DNA of 64,000 bases from contig OZ023196.1 of NCBI GenBank assembly GCA_963995505.1, positions 11,653,106 to 11,717,105 of the forward strand. The letters are read 5' to 3'. Numbering within the stretch: the stretch's first letter is position 1; each line of letters opens with the position of its first letter. Origin of the DNA: Hypericum androsaemum (Eukaryota > Streptophyta > Magnoliopsida > Malpighiales > Hypericaceae). The translations under genes were made by a program, and so were the position numbers. The notes under the pieces were generated by a model. The model was not told where the DNA came from. It did no database searches and saw only the letters and a program-made list of their open reading frames with translations. Shown here piece by piece: positions 58,901 to 64,000 of this stretch.

Positions 58901-61900
58901 GTTGCAAGTTACTGCCAACCAAAAGATTTAGATGCAACTAATTGTTTTTGGCAATAGATTTTTATTTAGATCCAATTATATTTTGTGGTAGATCCATCAA
59001 GCAGGAATAATATATCGAATTAGGCATTGCTCACGAAATGAAAAAAAAACACCTTTCTGTGCTTCTTGGCATCATTGGACAAATATACATAGTATGATGC
59101 TGTTCCGAACGGTAGATCCCTCGTTGTTGACGAATGAGCCACATGCCGGTGGTACTAGCATGGGCTCGAGGAGCAGAGGGTCGTGCTCTGCTCTCCGGGT
59201 CTTAACTTGTTCGACGATAGGAGAAATTTTTTTGAAATAATTTTATTATTAAATATATTTTACATTAAAATTTTGATGATAATTTAATTATTTTTAATAT
59301 AATAAAGGTCTATAAATTTTTTGTAAAAAAATAGCGAGTTGAATTTAGTCCAGGTCTAACCATGTGAACCAATTGGTCCAATTTCATTGACCACCGAATC
59401 AACTACTTGCTTATTTTTTGGGTTAACATGATTCGTTAGGTGTCAAGTCGCATTCTGATTTATTGTATTATCTGGACCACATTTTTTAAAATATTGGTTT
59501 TGCACCTCATCATCCTTATTTATTACTAGCTTATACGGGCCAGGCTAATGACCCATGATTTATCAAATTAGGTGAGCATTTACTGAAATGAAATAATGCT
59601 ATAATACCCCACTTCATCATGGTGTCTCATTTCTACCCTTTATCCAAGGTTGGAGTGACATTGACTTCACTGAATAGCTCTGTAGTTTAACCTTACTACG
59701 TTGAGATCGCAAAATGACACCTAAAAAATATTCCTACAATAATTCGTACTAATTCTTACCCATTTGGCTTACTATTTAGTTAACCTATTTCGAAAATTTT
59801 CTTATTTTGGTACTATTTTGAGTATTTAGTTAATATCTTTACCCAAAAAGAAAATTTTAGCTGGAAGGATACTTAAGAAAAAAATCAGAGAAGAAATTAC
59901 TTTAGAGAACATATTCTCATTCTCTAAGGTTTTTGTTAGATATCATTGTAGTTTTTAACTTTTGCGAACAATTGGGTGAAACCAATTATTCTTGTCACCA
60001 AAAGAGAACTGGGTCTTTCTTTATGGTTTCTCTTTCAAGCGGAAAGATTCCCACCTTTGGTGGATGGAAAATGATTTGGTTTCAGGGTGAAACCATCAAA
60101 CTAATTGATGACTTTTTGCATATGTCACAAAAGTTTTTCCAAGCGTATATCATATGAATTCCAAAACTTAAAACCAATAAATTCTTGAATTTTTCACATT
60201 TACGAGACTTCATTCGACTAAATTTTGTTTAAATTTTAACGTAGTCTCTTGCAATATTAACTTGTTGAGATAAAATATTAAAGATAACTTTTGACTAGTA
60301 ACAATTTTTTCTATAAAATAGTTGCAAGAACATACGATTATTTAAGATATTTCCATGGTTAAACCACCATGCACTTTATAGTCAGGAGAAGATATCGAAT
60401 AGTAATAGATTATGGTAAAAATAGCTATATAAATTTGAAAAATCCCATGTTATTAAAGAATTGACTAACTGGTCAAATTACTCAGATTGTTTTACACTGG
60501 AAAGGGTCACATACTCGAAATTTATTAGGGCAAATTACTCTCACATCTCTGGACTTTGGTCACCCTCCTTCTAGGGTCCCTGACTTTTGGAAAAAGATTA
60601 TCCCGTCCCTAAGTTTTGATGATAATAGACTATCGGGTCCCTGGAGCCGGAATATTCTATATTCTCCGGCGATACCCCATCTGAAAAGACAAAAATACTC
60701 CTCCCACTTAAAAAATAAAAAAAAACCCTCCTTCTTCATCCCGATCATCTTCTTCCTCCCACCCATCAATCCCTGCAATAATATTCCACCCATCCAAAAA
60801 CTCCTTCACCGGGAAGGAAGAAGAGCTTACCACCCATCCAATTCCCAGAAAACTCCTCGAACCAAATAAAACCAAAATCAATAGAAACTTCTCACTCAAA
60901 TAAAATTAAAATCCACTTCTCCCCTAATCTCCTTCCTCAGTTCCCTCTTGAAACCCAAAACCCAAAAAAGAGTAGTAGCAATAAGAGGTCACCTATTGTT
61001 AGTAATTGGACCAGCGGTCGCACTTTCGTGCTTGCGACAGAAAATGGCTTCATCGTTTGGCAAACTGTTCGAGACTGTTTCACGGTCAGATCGAACAGGA
61101 CTTCTTCGGCTTCACCGCCAGGACCACAATGACGGCAAGGAGCATGATGGACCGCCTTGTCGACCTCCGCCTCGATCTGCTTGGCGAGGGACCTGGCGAC
61201 AGATTTGGAGGAAGAGAGGGAGGCATTCTTGGCCTTAGCGTAGAGCTGGGTCCCGCGGATGAAGTGGTGCTTGGATTTGGCTTTGACGGAGAAGCTCGCT
61301 TGAAGATGGAGATCGCTTGAACAACCTCGATTTTTGGCCCATCGGAATGACATCACCGTCTACAGTTTCCTCGGATTCGTACAGGAATGACGACACCATC
61401 GAACTCCGTCGTACGCGTTCGATCTCTTAGGCATGCATCACCATCTAGGGTTTCCTCGGAAACCCTCTAGAGACGAGCGGGATGGGGCGGGAGGGGTCAA
61501 AGCGATGGACGAGGGTGGAGGTGAGGGAGAGCTCTCGGAAACTCTCCCCTCGTCGTCGCCTTGATTTTAATTTTGAGTAATTAAAGAAATTTGATAAATC
61601 TTTTGTTTGGAGATTGAAGATGAATTGGGAAAGAAGATGAAAAGAGAAAGAGAGATTTTTTATTTTGTAAGTGGGAGGGGTATTTTTGTCTTTTCAGGTG
61701 GGGTATCGCCGGAGAATATGAAATATTTCGTTCCAGGGACCCGATAGTCTATTATCATCAAAACTTAGGGACGGGATAATCTTTTTCCAAAAGTTAGGGA
61801 CCCTAGAGGGAGGGTGACCAAAGTCTAGGGACGTGAGAGTAATTTGCCCAATTTATTACCCAAATAATATTTCAACATTTTCTAAATTTTTGAAGACTTC

Positions 61901-62638
61901 ATTTTCAATTTTCATCTCAACCAACAACGATCGCCATAAAATCATCCGTCATTAACTTCCGTTTTTGTGCAATGATCCACATCGTTATCTTTTGCAGGGA
62001 GAACTGGCCAGTCAACTCCAAGCCTTTCATGGTCAACGAGGCTGAGAATAGCCAAGGGAACAGCAAGAGGCTTGGCCTATCTCCATGAATGCAGCCCGAG
62101 AAAATTCGTCCATGGAGACATCAAACCGACCAACATCCTCGTCGACAACGAATACCAACCTTTCGTGTCAGATTTCGGCCTCAACCGGCTCATAACCATC
62201 ACCGGAAGCGACCCGGCCTCGTCGGGAGGGTTCATCGGAGGTGCATTGCCCTACCTGCAACCAACACAATCCGAGAAAACCAACAACTACCGCGCCCCGG
62301 AAGCTCGGGTTCCCGGCAGCAGGCCCACGCAGAAGTGGGACGTGTACTCGTTCGGGGTCGTACTGCTCGAGCTGCTCACCGGGAAGTCGCCCGAGCTGTC
62401 GCCAACCACTTCAACTAATTCAGTTGAAGTGCCTGATTTGGTGAGGTGGGTGAGGAAGGGATTCGAGGAAGAGAAACCGCTTTCGGACATGGTGGATCCG
62501 ATGTTGATCAGTGAAGTGCACGCCAAGAAAGAGGTTTTAGCTGCCTTCCATGTTGCCTTGGCTTGCACCGAAGGCGATCCCGAAGTTCGACCGAGGATGA
62601 AAAATTTGTCCGAGAATCTTGATAGGATCGGAACCTGA
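55951..62638 (+). CDS. ZAR1: LRR receptor-like kinase of the ZAR1 type
   Basis: Arabidopsis ZAR1 is a plasma-membrane LRR kinase that controls asymmetric zygote division; this role is inferred by family. Two exons, 55951-57478 and 61998-62638, give 2169 bases (722 residues), close to the usual length. In order: signal peptide (FFLLLLLFPMLSHS), LRR cap with CRWTGISC, five to six LRRs, SFDLRGNNLSGEIPQTGSFA and NQGPTAFLGNPLLCGFPL, a membrane segment (LIVLISVADAAGVALVGLVA), a Gly loop (LGKSGLGIVYK) and VAVRRL where most kinases have VAIK. In exon 2 VHGDIKPTNIL replaces the HRD motif, DFG is kept, and WDVYSFGVVLLELLTGKSPE follows. Exon 1 is strikingly GC-rich against its AT-rich surroundings. The frame is intact. 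Confidence 0.93.
57479..61997 (+). other. 4.5-kb intron of the ZAR1-like gene
   Basis: Starts GTTAGTTGG and ends TTTTGCAG, in phase (GAG|GT...AG|GGA). The first 3 kb are AT-rich with no recognised gene, apart from a GC patch at 59100-59215. The last 1.5 kb contains the MULE at 60528-61849. This single intron is much longer than is usual for the family. Confidence 0.85.
60528..61849. mobile_element. 1.3-kb MULE inside the ZAR1 intron
   Basis: Perfect 9-bp duplication AATTTATTA (60519-60527 and 61850-61858). The left end GGGCAAATTACTCTCAC and the reversed right end GGGCAAATTACTCTCACGTC match, and the inverted repeat continues for about 200 bases (CTTTGGTCACCCTCC, GATTATCCCGTCCC). The centre (60950-61560) is GC-rich and not transposase. 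The minus-strand frame 61356-60937 contains KHHFIRGTQLYAKAKNASL and SVARSLAKQIEAEVDKAV, possibly a captured host fragment that I do not recognise. Confidence 0.87.
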
Positions 62639-64000
62639 TCACATGATTAATTCTTTTTTCGAGGTACCGGGGCATTGTTGGAGCGCAAAATTTACATCAC
62701 GACGGGTCGGATTTCCGTCCGCCATGTTCTATTGGAAAAATATCTTCAGCATTGGTATATGCATATTTTGACAGGCAGAGTTTTGCAGGGTCGAGGTAGA
62801 TTGAAGGATTGGTATGCTTCAGGCAGCTGATTTGCAAGTTTCCTTCAAGGATATATGACCAAAGCTATAGGAAGCCAACGTTTACATAATTAATGTTTTG
62901 AATAGATTTAGATTCGTTAATTTTTCTGTTTGTTGTTGTGGAAGCGGATTCTGGTAATTTAAGATGTATTCTATTAGTGCTTCTCTCGGAATTGATTCAA
63001 TAAAATGTGACGTCATTTTTTTTTACTTTTCTTGTTGGATACAGAAAAATTTTCAACACTTAAATACAAACAAATCACACACAGTTGTAAGTAGTATATG
63101 ATAATCTCAATATACTGCTATATAAAATCCTTTGGTCTATGTATATAAAATCCTTTGGTCGAGAGTGAATTGAATGGAGACTACATAGGAATGTCCTGAT
63201 AGTGGAGACTTGTATGTGGGTCATTTAAAGAGCTTGCTCACATGAACAAATTCGATATTTTACACAATACCCAAAATCCTAAAAGTAAATCTCCCTCTCT
63301 TCTCTAGAGTGAGCAATAAACTGCATTAAATAGTGAAACCACAAAACTTTAAATCAAAAAATATCAAACTGTGATCGAAGTCAGTATGACGGTGCAGTGT
63401 GAAACCGACACTGCACCTCACGGTGTCGGAGTCAGTGTTGGGTTTCTACTGCACCGCCACATCGCGAAATCAAAGGTGTAACAAAATGTATTAATATGAT
63501 TAATATGTACGTAACGAAATGGATTAATTTTTACGAGCACTTGGTCTGTTAAAGGCAAGAGCTTGTCTGATTAAGGACAGGGTACCGACCGACGACTTTT
63601 TTTAATTAATTGGGATTATTGTATGTTAATGCCTTATCGCAGACAGTGGTTAATTGGGATTATCTGCGTATCAAACCGCAACCCGAATCAAGTCAAGCCG
63701 ACACAGCCAAACCGCAAAGCTGTAGTTTCCATTGACAGTGCTACACCAACAGTGTCCATTTTTATTAAACCAAAAGTGCGGTGTTGTGTCATTTTCTGCA
63801 TCGATACTGCACCGAACTCACCCCTTCTCTTCTCCTCAAAACCAGCACAACCAAAAATTGGCACAACTTCAAAACTTAGGACTTTTGCCCACAACAACCA
63901 CCACGAGGTAGCGACGGAATGTGGCAGGGAGCGGACCCCGACGTCGGCTAGGACGGTGGGAATGGTGGCAGCGACGAGCGACAATGCGGCTAGCGACAAT
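62639..64000. other. 3' UTR of the ZAR1-like gene and spacer
   Basis: A polyadenylation-type AATAAA lies at 62999-63004, consistent with a 3' UTR of about 370 bases. Beyond it there is an inverted repeat at 63391-63417 (GGTGCAGTGT, 7-base loop, ACACTGCACC) with partly related sequence to 63470. A minus-strand frame (63999-63688) has no recognised domain. Confidence 0.55.

Noticed and set aside
63688..63999. 103-residue minus-strand frame at the right edge
   Set aside because: No domain is recognised, the frame meets the window edge, and the nearby DNA is made of inverted repeats.

Overview
The window is nuclear DNA from a flowering plant, almost certainly a eudicot. It has three conserved plant genes with GT-AG introns, AT-rich spacers, and many nested plant-type transposable elements. 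I cannot name the species.

Host genes. (1) Positions 1-2275, minus strand: the 5' four exons of a U-box/ARM E3 ligase of the PUB45 type, running off the left edge. (2) Positions 44465-47376, plus strand: a complete seven-exon gene for the catalytic beta-5 subunit of the 20S proteasome (PBE type), with site-II-like GGCCCA boxes upstream. (3) Positions 55951-62638, plus strand: a complete two-exon leucine-rich-repeat receptor-like kinase of the ZAR1 type, whose single intron is 4.5 kb long and holds a Mutator-like insertion.

Mobile DNA. At 5243-14077 a Mutator-like element (MULE) with about 0.4-kb inverted ends and a 9-bp target duplication is split by a 7.15-kb gypsy-type LTR retrotransposon that keeps gag and protease but has no reverse transcriptase or integrase. 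A 451-bp MITE is inserted directly against its right target duplication. At 15258-18355 a gutted copia element (two LTRs and a primer site) has a second, oppositely oriented copia element inside its first LTR. A LINE-type RNase H relic, a GCATGC-rich minisatellite and a 170-bp tandem array follow, up to 21 kb. Further right are a GC-centred MITE, a solo LTR, a small pack-type MULE carrying a receptor-kinase fragment (48527-49576), and an ORF1-only LINE with intact target duplications (51591-54170).

The main object is at 22727-38112: a 15.4-kb giant MULE bounded by the perfect 9-bp duplication GGCGGCTGT. Its inverted ends of about 1.2 kb are built from arrays of short palindromes (GCTCCC...GGGAGC). 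Inside are a plant-mobile-domain gene (one stop), a damaged MULE transposase gene, two related copies of an unrecognised small gene facing tail to tail, and two related intron-containing genes facing head to head. That last pair encodes an OB-fold domain resembling the plant homologous-recombination factor HROB. At least one of the two is fully open. A transposon carrying a duplicated recombination-type OB-fold gene is the candidate undescribed system here.

Exon borders were placed by reading frame, GT-AG signals and family knowledge; no search or alignment program was run.
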